Positions 7,670 through 16,409 of a stretch of DNA of 46,421 nucleotides are shown here, piece by piece (the first letter of the stretch is position 1; each line of letters opens with the position of its first letter). The stretch is from contig JADGHX010000014.1 in the NCBI GenBank assembly GCA_019683695.1, positions 1 to 46,421 on the forward strand, in the 5' to 3' direction. Origin of the DNA: Steroidobacteraceae bacterium (GTDB lineage Bacteria; Pseudomonadota; Gammaproteobacteria; Steroidobacterales; Steroidobacteraceae). The position numbers were made by a program, and so were the translations under genes. Under the pieces are notes generated by a model. That model did not search any database, was not told the DNA's origin, and saw nothing but the letters and a program-made list of their open reading frames with translations.

Positions 7670-8554
7670 TCACTGCTCGCCTTGCAGCACACCCTGCCAG
7701 ATTCGCTCCCAGCAGCACGCGTGGGTGAACTCATCGATCACATGCACGTTTCCCCCGATTTTCCCGGCCGCTTCACGCACGAGGCTCGGAGGCACGTTGT
7801 CGTCCCGAGAGCCGACGTAGTGATCCGCCCGGATGCTCGCGTCGAGCCGCACGTCCTCTGCAGGATTCAGCGAGCCTTTCAGCGGGGTGTATCGATGAAA
7901 GTCCGTCCATGCATCGATGTCCATGGTCGGCGCGAGTGTGACGACTCGCGTCACGCCCGTGAGTCGGGCCGTCAGCAGCACGGCCAATGTTCCGCCGCCA
8001 CTGTGACCGAATAACTCGAGCTGCTTTGCGCCGGCACGCAGCTGCTCCTTCTGCACGGCGCGCGCGAGACTCTCGACCACACGTGGGCTGAATCGCTTCA
8101 GCGTCCAGTACTGCGGGTTGCATTCAAGATCGGAGACCGTGTCGAAATAGCACGGGCGCCCCACGTACACGCTGGACGCAGGATCCAGGGCCATGAGGCG
8201 CAACATCAGAGGGTTTTCGGGCGTGGGGTCGGCCGCGACGAAGTACCGCTGGAGATACGGCGTGCCGTCTCCTTCGATGTACACATGCAGAACCTCGCCG
8301 CGAGGCACCCTGTTCCTGAACACGCGGTGCCGAAAATCGGCGCCCTGGATCAGCTCCGTCTCCCAGCCATGGCTTTCTGCGAGCACCTCGGCACGCGGTA
8401 CCGGCGACGCACAACTGGTGAGCGTGAGGCCGAAGATCAGCGCAAGACAACTTGTCAGCCGCAACGCCCCGAAGAACCGCGGCGTTCGCGCGGCACGTGG
8501 ATGCGTCGATCTGCGCGCGGCAAAGGCACCGGGAATCGTCAGAAACAATCGCAT
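7670..8554 (-). CDS. Alpha/beta hydrolase, probable lipoprotein
   Basis: The protein has 294 residues. A long basic N-terminus precedes a hydrophobic segment and lipobox L-T-S-C at Cys48, so it is likely lipidated in the periplasm. The hydrolase core has the nucleophile elbow G183-H-S185-G-G, a probable acid Asp at 251/252 (S-R-D-D-N-V-P) and a catalytic His at 278 (E-F-T-H-A-C-C-W). The 'Y-I-E-G-D-G-T-P' strand near residue 92 would supply the oxyanion hole. The substrate is unknown; esterase or peptidase is possible. The ribosome site is weak, and the ~30 residues before the hydrophobic core are unusually long for a lipoprotein, so the true start may be internal. Confidence 0.8.
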   Translation of the reverse strand: MRLFLTIPGAFAARRSTHPRAARTPRFFGALRLTSCLALIFGLTLTSCASPVPRAEVLAESHGWETELIQGADFRHRVFRNRVPRGEVLHVYIEGDGTPYLQRYFVAADPTPENPLMLRLMALDPASSVYVGRPCYFDTVSDLECNPQYWTLKRFSPRVVESLARAVQKEQLRAGAKQLELFGHSGGGTLAVLLTARLTGVTRVVTLAPTMDIDAWTDFHRYTPLKGSLNPAEDVRLDASIRADHYVGSRDDNVPPSLVREAAGKIGGNVHVIDEFTHACCWERIWQGVLQGEQ

Positions 8555-8905
8555 ACGCGACGGCGAACCTTGCACATCACCCCATGCGGAACAAACCGGA
8601 TCGTACTCGCTGCGGCGCGTGCGTGGCGCCCGTTCCCACGAACCGCGAACGCGCCCGTGCTGCTGCGATGCTGAACGCATTGGCCGCTCAGTCTCAAGTT
8701 GCATGCCGTCGAGGAAATCCCGCACGTCCTGCCGCGCATCGATGAGCGCGTGTTGCCGATCAGGCGCAACCCATTCACGCTGTCGGCCTCGCAGCACTCC
8801 GGTCCGCCGCGCTGGCGCGTCCACGCGCCGCCAGGCTCGTAAGCGCGCGGAACGAGTGCGATCGCACCCCGTTGCTCTGTTACCCGTTTGTGTGGAGACG
8901 AGCGA
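8555..8905. other. Divergent intergenic region between two lipoprotein genes
   Basis: About 350 bases lie between the leftward hydrolase gene and the rightward lipoprotein gene. Open frames here encode only Arg/Cys/Ser-rich peptides and look like non-coding GC-rich DNA. Both promoters should lie here, but I can point to no clear box. If the rightward gene really starts at the internal TTG at 9164, this region is about 610 bases long. Confidence 0.4.
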
Positions 8906-9769
8906 ATGAGCAAGTTCCGGTGCGTCCACGAGTGGATTCGCGTGGGCAGGACTTGCAACCGCCGAGACTCCGCAGACGACAGTCCTCGCGCAGATTTCGA
9001 GTCAGCCGCGGAGGCTGAGCACGAGGCCGAGCCCTGGCGCGCAGCGCCCCAGGCCAGGCGCGACGACTCCGGCACCAGCGCCCCATCCGGACGGCGGCAG
9101 CGCTACCGCGCAAGTGCGCAGGCGAGCGCGACCTCGGCGATCTGGCGAGCGTCGCGTCCTGCGTTGCGGATCGCGGCAGCCGCTGCGCTGCTCTGGGCGG
9201 CGGCATGCTCGACCACAACGTTCACGTCCACGTGGAAAGCACCAGAGGCGGAATCTCTCAATCCCGCTGGGCACAAGGTGGCGGCCGTCTTCATCACCAC
9301 GGACGAGAGCAGCCGCCGGGCGGCGGAGGACACCCTCGTGCGCAAACTCGAAGAGCGTGGAGCCGAGGGCATCGCAACGTACACGCTGATCCCCAGCAAT
9401 GAACTGCAGAACATGGACGAGGTGCACGCGCGACTCGCGCAAGCCGGCGTGGAGGGCATTGTCACCATGCGCGTGATCGATGAAAGCGAGCACGTCCACG
9501 TCGTCTACGACACCCCGCCGACGTTCGCACCGTACTACTGGCACTTCAGCGGATACTGGCGTTACGGGTGGAGCGCGCCGTACGTGCCGGAGGTGCACAC
9601 CGACAAGGTTCTCAGAATCGAAACACTCGTCTATTCGCTGAAGCGCGATGCGCTTCTCTGGGCCGGAACGAGCCGCACGGTGGATCCCGAGAACATCGAC
9701 AAGCTCGTGAGCGAAGTCGCGGATACCGCCGCAAGACTCATGCAGAAGCAGGGCCTGCTGGCCGGCTAG
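8906..9769 (+). CDS. Lipoprotein of DUF4136-like type, start uncertain
   Basis: The last ~190 residues form a recognisable small lipoprotein: a hydrophobic Ala/Leu segment, lipobox A-A-A-C, then 'T-F-T-S-T-W-K-A-P', 'K-V-A-A-V-F-I', 'R-R-A-A-E-D-T-L-V-R-K-L', a Tyr/Trp-rich stretch 'Y-W-H-F-S-G-Y-W-R-Y-G-W' and 'V-E/S-E-V-A-D-T-A-A-R-L-M'. Such proteins occur widely in Proteobacteria without known role. The chosen ATG has GGAG 8 nt upstream but adds ~85 polar residues before the lipobox, which is wrong for a lipoprotein. An in-frame TTG at 9164 would give a normal signal peptide and 201 residues. I trust the gene and the stop, not the start. Confidence 0.7.
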   Translation: MSKFRCVHEWIRVGRTCNRRDSADDSPRADFESAAEAEHEAEPWRAAPQARRDDSGTSAPSGRRQRYRASAQASATSAIWRASRPALRIAAAAALLWAAACSTTTFTSTWKAPEAESLNPAGHKVAAVFITTDESSRRAAEDTLVRKLEERGAEGIATYTLIPSNELQNMDEVHARLAQAGVEGIVTMRVIDESEHVHVVYDTPPTFAPYYWHFSGYWRYGWSAPYVPEVHTDKVLRIETLVYSLKRDALLWAGTSRTVDPENIDKLVSEVADTAARLMQKQGLLAG

Positions 9770-9951
9770 CCGAGCCCGCATCAGCCGCCTCCCGTAGCGA
9801 AACCTGGACGGCGATAAGCAGCACTGCGCGTGTGCACCGCCACCCAGCCTCATCGGCGCTTACTGGGGAACTCTCACTAACATCCGATGCCGAGGGCGCA
9901 GCGCGCCGCGGTCGCGGGCGTTATCGCGATCGCGCCCGCCGGGACCGGGCG

Positions 9952-11673
9952 TCACCTGCGGTGGCCGGCCATTACCCGCAGCGGTGCCGCCTGACTGACA
10001 CCGCTACACCTCGGCGCCGCGCGGCACGGCTTGATGGCCGCCGGCAGCAGAGTCGGCGGCAACGTGCCGATGGCCCGGCTCGTGAGCCTCAGCGTCTTGC
10101 CGGGCGCCGCGGCGTTGACGAGCACCAGCCCTCGCGTGGGGTCCTCGATGATGGCTGCGGACCGGGCGGATTCCGGCACGACGAACAACGCATTGGCGGG
10201 CGTGCTGGTGCGGACCAAAGGTGTGCTGTTCCGATCGAAGTCCGCGCGCGCGATGACTGCGGGTGCGTTTGAATTGCTGAACAGGAACACGCGGTCGCCC
10301 GTATCGTCGTAAAGACCGGCGGCAACCGCGTTCGCAATGCGCACTTCGTCGCTGAAACCGTTCAGCGGCACTTCGTAGAGCGTTCCATCCGTGGAGGGCC
10401 CGTTGTTGCCCACCGTAACCAATGCGGCAGAGCCGTCCGCTTTGATATCCGTGAGCGCCGTCATGTTCGCGGTAAGAATCGTGGAAGGCACACCTGTCGC
10501 GCTGATGGGAACGGCGCTCAGACGCGGGGTGGCAGCGCCAGGCGCCCGCCACACATAGGTGAGCTGCGTGAACGCCTCATTCACGTGGAAGGATTCGATC
10601 AGGGCGCCCGCGGGCATGTCGGACGTGAGACGGCGTTCGGAATTCGGCACCGCCGGATCGATGAAGAACGCGCCGTTCTGCCCGTTGTGCGTGCCGAGCA
10701 CGAGCACCTTCGTTTCATCCGGGGACACCAGGAGCTGGTCGTGGGTATCCTGGCCTGGATACGTAGGCGAGATACGCTCGGGCGAATCCAGCGCATCGGT
10801 CGCTGCGCGATACACGGCGGCTGTAGTGCCCCCGGGCGCCGCCATGAAGTACACGCGGCCGCCACTCCACTGCACCGTGTCCGTGAGCAGGTTCGCCGAC
10901 GAGCTCACGAGCTTTGCGGACCCGCCGTTGGTGTCCAGCACGTAAAGATTCGTGGCCTGCCCCGAGGCGGTCGCAGGCGCTGTGGGGAACGCGAGCCAGC
11001 GATCATCCGGACTGATGCTCACCGGGCTGCCGGACATGAACGATCGCCCGCCCGGCGGCTGGATCTTCACCGGGCTCGGATCGGACGTCACGCGAACATA
11101 GAACAGCTCGGGCGGCGAGGTTTGTGCCGTATCCGTGCGCTCGTAGACGACCATGGAGCCTGTCTCCGAGCGCCAGGCGTTCCGGAGGCGGAAGTTGCCC
11201 GAAGTGGCCTCGCTCACCTGCCACTCCGAAATGAGATCGGTGGCGTACAACTCGGGCGCCTGCGCGGAATTCTGCGCGGCGAAGAGCACGCGGTACGCCG
11301 GCACATCCACGAACACCACCGCGGTGGCAATGGAGAAACCGCCGAGCGAGTTCGTGATCTTGTATTTGAAGCGCGTGACACCGCGGAAGCCCGCGGGCAG
11401 ATCGAGCCGCACCGTGCGGTCGGAATTGAAGGAAGCGCTGCCGACGGTGGGCGCCTCCTCGATGGAGAACGTGAGCGGCTCGTGATCGAGATCCCGATCG
11501 TTGTCCAGCACAGGCACGGCAGCAGCCCCCGAGCCCGTCACCTCGAGAATGTCGTCCGCGGTGGCCGGCGGATCCTCCCCACCGGAGGTTTCATCGTCCG
11601 AGCAGCTCACGAACGCACCCGTCGACCCGAGGAGAACGAGCCCGCTCAGAACCAAGCGACCGAAAATGCGCAT
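9952..11673 (-). CDS. Exported cadherin-like plus beta-propeller protein
   Basis: The protein has 573 residues. A signal peptide runs to Cys24 (F-V-S-C-S-D-D), possibly a lipoprotein. Residues ~40-115 form a cadherin-like domain: 'V-P-V-L-D-N-D-R-D-L-D-H-E-P-L' then 'G-F-R-G-V-T-R-F-K-Y-K-I', as in bacterial adhesin repeats. The remainder has repeated 'S-P-D-D/E-x-x-W/K-V-L' and 'Y-V-L-D-T' blades of a TolB/WD40-type beta-propeller. It is probably anchored to the envelope as a binding or structural protein; the ligand is unknown. AGGAGG lies 4 nt before the selected ATG; another ATG lies six codons upstream. The last ~30 residues (Cys/Arg-rich) do not look like the propeller, so the original stop may have been lost. 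Confidence 0.75.
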   Translation of the reverse strand: MRIFGRLVLSGLVLLGSTGAFVSCSDDETSGGEDPPATADDILEVTGSGAAAVPVLDNDRDLDHEPLTFSIEEAPTVGSASFNSDRTVRLDLPAGFRGVTRFKYKITNSLGGFSIATAVVFVDVPAYRVLFAAQNSAQAPELYATDLISEWQVSEATSGNFRLRNAWRSETGSMVVYERTDTAQTSPPELFYVRVTSDPSPVKIQPPGGRSFMSGSPVSISPDDRWLAFPTAPATASGQATNLYVLDTNGGSAKLVSSSANLLTDTVQWSGGRVYFMAAPGGTTAAVYRAATDALDSPERISPTYPGQDTHDQLLVSPDETKVLVLGTHNGQNGAFFIDPAVPNSERRLTSDMPAGALIESFHVNEAFTQLTYVWRAPGAATPRLSAVPISATGVPSTILTANMTALTDIKADGSAALVTVGNNGPSTDGTLYEVPLNGFSDEVRIANAVAAGLYDDTGDRVFLFSNSNAPAVIARADFDRNSTPLVRTSTPANALFVVPESARSAAIIEDPTRGLVLVNAAAPGKTLRLTSRAIGTLPPTLLPAAIKPCRAAPRCSGVSQAAPLRVMAGHRR

Positions 11674-11765
11674 GCCGCCTCCTGCCTTCATTCAGCGCCG
11701 CGTCCGCCGGGGCATTCTACGGCAGCCCGCGCAGGGCGTGAGCCCATGAACGAAGACAGCAGGGT

Positions 11766-12188
11766 TTACGGTGCAGAGATCGTGGCGGCGACCTGCCCCA
11801 CCCAATGCAGCGCACCCCAGGGATTGTGGGTACGCGCGATCGACACGATGAGGCCGAAAACGAGCAACGCGGCAATCGCGCAGACGAGCCGTGCGCGCCG
11901 CGTGCGTGCACGTTTCAGGGCAAGGCTGCCGAGCACGATGTACACCACGACGAGAATCACTTTCACAGTGAGCCAGCGCTGCACAAACGGATACTGGTGG
12001 ATGAGCCCCATCAGCACGAGGGCAGACCCCAGCAACACCGTGTCGATGGTGTAGCTGAGATAACGCACGGGAACAGCCATCGCCAGGCGCAACCCCGCCT
12101 GCACTGCCACCGCACGAAGCAGAAAGAGCGTTCCGCTTGCCAGAACGGCAGCCACGTGAACGAGCTTGATCTGCGGGTAGAACTCCAT
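11766..12188 (-). CDS. SirB2 family membrane protein
   Basis: The protein has 140 residues with four predicted membrane helices, opening 'Y-P-Q-I-K-L-V-H-V-A-A-V-L-A-S-G'. It carries the family pattern 'Y-L-S-Y-T-I-D-T-V-L-L' and a C-terminal 'H-N-P-W-G-A-L' after the last helix. SirB2 was named from a locus affecting invasion regulation in Salmonella; its biochemical role is not established. It lies 40 nt downstream of the ribbon-helix-helix gene on the same strand, so the two may be cotranscribed. Confidence 0.85.
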   Translation of the reverse strand: MEFYPQIKLVHVAAVLASGTLFLLRAVAVQAGLRLAMAVPVRYLSYTIDTVLLGSALVLMGLIHQYPFVQRWLTVKVILVVVYIVLGSLALKRARTRRARLVCAIAALLVFGLIVSIARTHNPWGALHWVGQVAATISAP

Positions 12189-12228
12189 GACACCGCTCGC
12201 CGCGCCCCACCGCGGGCGCGCGAAGAGA

Positions 12229-12501
12229 TCAGCTGCGAGAGGTGCGCCGCTTGCTCACGCCGGCGCTGCGCGCGCCCGCGGCGCGCTGCTCAGTGACCAG
12301 GGCCTCTTCGCCGGGCACCCACGGCCGGCCGAGCCGGGCCTCGATGTACGCGCGAATCATGCGCCGGATCACCTGGGAGGACGTGAGGTCCTCCTGCGCG
12401 CAGAGCTGCTCGAACACCGCCTTCTTGCGTGGATCGATCAGGATCGTGAGACGAGCGGTGCGCTCCTCGAGCTTCACGACGCCGAAGTTCTTCATGGACA
12501 T
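12229..12501 (-). CDS. Ribbon-helix-helix (CopG-type) DNA-binding protein
   Basis: The protein is about 90 residues. After an ATG-TCC-ATG start the sequence 'T-A-R-L-T-I-L-I-D-P-R-K-K-A-V-F-E-Q-L-C' gives the beta strand and first helix, and 'L-T-S-S-Q-V-I-R-R-M-I-R-A-Y-I' the second helix of a ribbon-helix-helix fold. The C-terminal ~35 residues are basic and disordered. It would bind DNA as a dimer. No toxin gene adjoins it, so it is more likely a stand-alone regulator than an antitoxin. A homolog of partition or plasmid type is possible. The start could be 12495 or 12501; neither has a strong ribosome site. Confidence 0.75.
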   Translation of the reverse strand: MSMKNFGVVKLEERTARLTILIDPRKKAVFEQLCAQEDLTSSQVIRRMIRAYIEARLGRPWVPGEEALVTEQRAAGARSAGVSKRRTSRS

Positions 12502-12720
12502 CCAGTGCGCGTCAAAGGGTCGGGGAGGATATGCGCCCAGGAGGTGAGGCGCAACCGCGCGCACGTCGCGAGACCGGATGCCGGAAGCGGCTCTCCACAT
12601 GACAGAACGCGCCCGATGCGGCCGGGTGGCTTGCGCGGACTGCGCGGGATCGCATCGATCGCGCGCGCCGGGCGTTACCCGTGTCACACGAAGAGACGCA
12701 CACATTGCGGTGACTCCGAT

Positions 12721-12726
12721 TATAAT
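12721..12726 (+). promoter_or_regulatory. Consensus -10 box of the hydrogenase-like operon
   Basis: A perfect TATAAT lies 22 bases before the GTG start of the first operon gene, giving a leader of only about 15 bases. The -35 position (near 12698-12703) is poor, so an activator may be needed. Confidence 0.5.
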
Positions 12727-12747
12727 GCGACGCGTATTTGAGTAACC

Positions 12748-14760
12748 GTGTTCGTGACCTCCCTCATTCCCTCGCCGCTTGCCGTCCTGCTCACCCTTCT
12801 GAGCGTTTGGGCCCTCATCGGCGTTGCGGGGTTGCTACGACCCAGGAGCCTCACGCTGACCGCGCGGCGCCTCTTCCCGCTCGGCGCGATTTGTGGTCTC
12901 GCCATTGCAGCGATCGCCGCTGCGAGCTTGTGGTCCCCGGCAGAACGTCTGACGCTGCACGTCGGCTTGCCGGATCTGCCCATGCACATGCGCCTGGACG
13001 CGCTCAGCAGCTTCTTTCTTTTCCTGCTGGGCGCAGCGTCGGCGGGCATCTCCATTTTCGGTGCAGGCTACTTCCGCAGCGGCCAGGGCACCCCACCGGG
13101 GCTGCTGTGCCTGCAGTACCACATCTTCCTCGCGAGCATGGGGTTCGTGCTGCTGGCAGACGATGCGTATGCGTTCATGGTGGCGTGGGAAACCATGGCG
13201 CTTGCGTCGTACTTTCTCGTCACGGCCCAGCATCAACGAGCCGAGATCCGCCGCGCGGGATTCCTCTATTTGCTCATTGCGCATCTCGGCGCCATCGGCA
13301 TTCTCCTGAGCTTCGGCGTGATGCAAGGTGGAAGCTGGCTGTTCACATTCGACGCCATGCGCGCCGCCACGCTCCCGGCCGGATGGGCTGCGGCGGCGTT
13401 TCTTCTTGCGCTCTTCGGTTTCGGTGCGAAGGCTGGCCTCGTGCCCTTGCACGTGTGGCTGCCGGAGGCACACCCGGCGGCGCCCTCACCCGTATCGGCG
13501 CTCATGAGCGGCGTCATGCTGAAGACTGCCGTGTACGGCATCCTGCGCGTGACCTTCGATCTGCTCGGGAACACCGAATGGTGGTGGGGGCTCGTGCCGC
13601 TGGCGCTCGGCCTCTTCAGCGCCATCTTCGGTGTCGTGTTCGCGGCCGTGCAGACCGACATGAAGCGCCTGCTCGCGTTCTCCTCCATCGAGAACATCGG
13701 CATCGTCTTCACCGCATTCGGCCTCGCGCTCATCTTCCAGGGCGTGAGCCTGCCGGCCCTCGCGGCGCTCGCGCTCGTGGCGCTGCTGTATCACAGCCTC
13801 AATCACGCCTTCATGAAGAGCCTGCTGTTCCTGGGCACGGGCGCCGTTCTCCATTCCACGGGTGAACGCAACCTCGGCCGCCTGGGCGGGCTTATCCACC
13901 GCATGCCCTGGGTCGCCTGGCTCTCGCTCGTCGGCGCACTGGCGCTGGCGGGGTTGCCGCCGCTCAACGGCTTCGTCTCCGAATGGCTGCTCCTGCAGGC
14001 GTTCCTGTTCTCACCCGGCGTGCCACGCACGTTCATCAACATGCTGCTGCCGCTCGGCGCAGCGCTCGTGGCACTGGCCGCCGCGCTTGCTGCGTACGTG
14101 ATGGTCAAGTTCTACGGCGTGATCTTCCTCGGGCAGCACCGCGAGCCGGCGCTCGCGCGCGCTCACGACGCCGGCAAGCTCGAACGCATCGGACTCGGCT
14201 GGCTCGCGGCAGGGTGCGTCGTGCTCGGCCTCTTCCCCGCGCGGGTCGTGGCGATTCTCGGCACAGTGGTTGAGCAACTCACCGGTGCCAGCCTGCCCCG
14301 GACCGCAGCGCCGTGGTGGTTACTGGCTCCGCTCGCGGAACGACAAGCGTCTTATTCCGCGCTGGTGTTCTTCGGCGTCATCGCCGTGATGGTCGTCGCG
14401 ACCGCGTTGGTCGTGCGCGTCCTGTATCACGGTCGCGCGCAACGCGTTCCGCCCTGGGATTGCGGCTTCGGCGGCCTGAATGCCCGCATGCAGGACACAG
14501 CCGAAGGCTTCGGGCAGCCGATCCGGCGTCTGTTCGGCACGTTCTTCATCGTGACCCGCGAGTTGCCGTCGCCGTTTGACAATGCGCCGCGCTATCGCGT
14601 CACGGTCGAAGACCGGTTCTGGCGTAGCCTGTATCGCCCGCTGGGCGCACTCGTTCAGCGCGCCGCGGACGCGATCACCTGGGTGCAGCAGGGGCGCATC
14701 GCCACCTACCTGATTTACAGCTTCGTCACGCTCGTCGCATTGCTCGCACTGGTGCTATGA
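12748..14760 (+). CDS. hyfB: Hydrogenase-4 component B-like proton-pumping membrane subunit
   Basis: The protein has 670 residues and about 15 membrane helices. It belongs to the NuoL/HyfB/Mrp antiporter-like family that moves protons or sodium across the inner membrane. Hallmarks are 'K-A-G-L-V-P-L-H-V-W-L-P-E-A-H' with the channel lysine, 'A-P-S-P-V-S-A-L-M-S-G-V-M-L-K', and 'M-K-R-L-L-A-F-S-S-I-E-N-I-G'. Near the C-terminus 'P-W-D-C-G' and a long last helix match HyfB/HycC. It starts with GTG (TTGAG a few nt upstream) and its stop overlaps the next ATG by four bases (ATGA). It is the first gene of a six-gene operon; the C-terminal part would contact the soluble module. Confidence 0.93.
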   Translation: MFVTSLIPSPLAVLLTLLSVWALIGVAGLLRPRSLTLTARRLFPLGAICGLAIAAIAAASLWSPAERLTLHVGLPDLPMHMRLDALSSFFLFLLGAASAGISIFGAGYFRSGQGTPPGLLCLQYHIFLASMGFVLLADDAYAFMVAWETMALASYFLVTAQHQRAEIRRAGFLYLLIAHLGAIGILLSFGVMQGGSWLFTFDAMRAATLPAGWAAAAFLLALFGFGAKAGLVPLHVWLPEAHPAAPSPVSALMSGVMLKTAVYGILRVTFDLLGNTEWWWGLVPLALGLFSAIFGVVFAAVQTDMKRLLAFSSIENIGIVFTAFGLALIFQGVSLPALAALALVALLYHSLNHAFMKSLLFLGTGAVLHSTGERNLGRLGGLIHRMPWVAWLSLVGALALAGLPPLNGFVSEWLLLQAFLFSPGVPRTFINMLLPLGAALVALAAALAAYVMVKFYGVIFLGQHREPALARAHDAGKLERIGLGWLAAGCVVLGLFPARVVAILGTVVEQLTGASLPRTAAPWWLLAPLAERQASYSALVFFGVIAVMVVATALVVRVLYHGRAQRVPPWDCGFGGLNARMQDTAEGFGQPIRRLFGTFFIVTRELPSPFDNAPRYRVTVEDRFWRSLYRPLGALVQRAADAITWVQQGRIATYLIYSFVTLVALLALVL

Positions 14761-15707
14761 AGCTGCTGGAAGTGTTCACTCAGCTCATCGAAATCATCGC
14801 GGCACTTGCGGTGGCGCCGATCTTTCTCGGCTGGGTGAATCAATGCCGCGCATGGCTGCAGAACCGCAGCGCGCCGAGCTTGTGGCTGCCGTACCGTAAC
14901 ATCCGCAAGCTCTTTCATAAAGACGCGGTGATCGCGACCAATGCGTCGGCGCTGTTCCGCCTGGCCCCGTATGTCGTTTTCGGTGCCATGGTGACCGCGG
15001 CAGCGATCATTCCGTCCATGGGAACGGATCTGCCTTTCACCAGCGCTGCGGATGCCATTGCGCTCGTCGGCCTCTTCGCTACGGCGCGCGTGTTCATCTC
15101 GCTCGCTGCCATGGACATCGGCACGGCCTTCGGCACGCTCGGCGCTCGCCGGGAGATGATGGTGGGCTTCCTCGCCGAGCCGGCGCTGCTGATGGTGGTG
15201 TTCGTGGCGTCGCTCATCTCTGCAACGACCGCGCTTCCGGGCATCACCGAGAGCCTCGGCACCCGCGATCTCGGCATCTACCCGAGCCTCGCGTTCACGG
15301 CCGTGGCATTCACGATGGTCCTCCTCGCAGAGAACGCCCGCATTCCGATCGACAACCCGTCGACGCATCTTGAGCTGACGATGATTCACGAGGCGATGCT
15401 CCTCGAATACTCCGCGCGTCACCTCGCGCTCATGGAGTGGGCATCGGCGCTCAAGCTCTTCAACTACGCGACGATCGGTTTTGCGCTGTTCGCGCCCTGG
15501 GGCGTTTCGACGGCCGAGGGCGGTCCGGGAGCGCTCATCGCGTCCGTTCCGCTCCTGATGGTCAAGCTGGCGATCGCCGGCGTGGCGCTCGCCGTGCTCG
15601 AAACCTTGTCCGCGAAGCTGCGTGTCTTCCGCGCGCCCGAGTTTCTCGCCATGGCGTTTCTGCTGGCCGTGCTCGGGCTGCTCGTGCATCTGCTGCTTGG
15701 GGCCTGA
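14757..15707 (+). CDS. hyfC: Hydrogenase-4 component C-like (NuoH-type) membrane subunit
   Basis: The protein has 316 residues and about eight helices. It is the NuoH/HyfC-type subunit linking the redox module to the ion-pumping arm. The N-terminal 'P-S-L-W-L-P-Y-R-N-I-R-K-L-F-H-K' and the motif 'E-N-A-R-I-P-I-D-N-P-S-T-H-L-E-L-T-M-I-H' with conserved acidic residues are characteristic. It starts inside the stop codon of hyfB (ATGA overlap), so translation is coupled. The conserved charged loop argues that the interface with the large subunit is still used even though that subunit lacks its metal site. Confidence 0.93.
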   Translation: MKLLEVFTQLIEIIAALAVAPIFLGWVNQCRAWLQNRSAPSLWLPYRNIRKLFHKDAVIATNASALFRLAPYVVFGAMVTAAAIIPSMGTDLPFTSAADAIALVGLFATARVFISLAAMDIGTAFGTLGARREMMVGFLAEPALLMVVFVASLISATTALPGITESLGTRDLGIYPSLAFTAVAFTMVLLAENARIPIDNPSTHLELTMIHEAMLLEYSARHLALMEWASALKLFNYATIGFALFAPWGVSTAEGGPGALIASVPLLMVKLAIAGVALAVLETLSAKLRVFRAPEFLAMAFLLAVLGLLVHLLLGA

Positions 15708-15712
15708 CGCGC

Positions 15713-16408
15713 ATGACCCCCGTTTCATTCGACCTGCAACTGCTCAATCTCTGCGCCGCGCTGCTCCTGCTGCTCTCCTTCGCCATGCTCGCCCAGCGGC
15801 GCATCGTCACGCTGGTGAACCTGCTGGCGCTGCAGGGTGCACTGCTGCTCGCCGCGACGCTGCTCCTTGCCTGGCGGACGCAGCAGCATCACCTGTACAT
15901 CTCCGCAGCCCTCACGCTGGCCCTGAAAGTGATCCTCCTGCCCTGGCTGCTTCATCGGCTCATCCGTCGATTGCAGGTGTACCGGGATACGGAGCCCCTG
16001 CTCAACATCCCCGGAACGCTGCTCGTTGGCGTGCTCGTGGTGGTGTTCTCGTTCGGGCTCGCGCAACCGATTTCGGCTCTCGCCAGCACGGCAACGCGCA
16101 GCGCCATCGGCATCGCCGTCGCGGTGGTCCTGCTCTCCTTCGTCACGATGATCAACCGCCGCAAGGCCATGTCCCAGGTCGTGGGATTCCTCTCCATGGA
16201 GAACGGGCTCTTCTTCGGTGCAATGAGCGCAACCTACGGCATGCCCATGATCGTCGAGCTCGGCGTGGCGCTCGACGTGCTGGTCGCGGTGCTGGTGCTG
16301 GGCGTCTTCTTTTTCCAGATCCGCGAGCAGTTCGACAGCCTCGATCTGCACCACCTCGAAGCGCTGAAGGAGCCGTCCTCCACGCGCCCTGCGGCGGAGG
16401 AACGGTAA
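15713..16408 (+). CDS. hyfE: Hydrogenase-4 component E-like (NuoK-related) membrane subunit
   Basis: The protein has 231 residues and about seven helices. The core 'E-N-G-L-F-F-G-A-M-S-A-T-Y-G-M-P-M-I-V-E-L-G-V-A-L-D' is the NuoK/HyfE signature carrying the conserved membrane glutamates. The frame is open upstream into hyfC; the ATG five bases after the hyfC stop was chosen because it opens the first helix and gives the usual length. It acts with HyfB, HyfC and HyfF in the membrane arm. Confidence 0.92.
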   Translation: MTPVSFDLQLLNLCAALLLLLSFAMLAQRRIVTLVNLLALQGALLLAATLLLAWRTQQHHLYISAALTLALKVILLPWLLHRLIRRLQVYRDTEPLLNIPGTLLVGVLVVVFSFGLAQPISALASTATRSAIGIAVAVVLLSFVTMINRRKAMSQVVGFLSMENGLFFGAMSATYGMPMIVELGVALDVLVAVLVLGVFFFQIREQFDSLDLHHLEALKEPSSTRPAAEER

Positions 16409-16409
16409 C

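Noticed and set aside
8914-8990. GGTTGCAAGTCC on the minus strand looked like a tRNA T-arm
   Set aside because: No acceptor, D or anticodon stems can be built around it.
10585-12054. A 489-residue frame opposite the propeller and SirB2 genes
   Set aside because: Arg/His-rich shadow crossing two real genes on the other strand.
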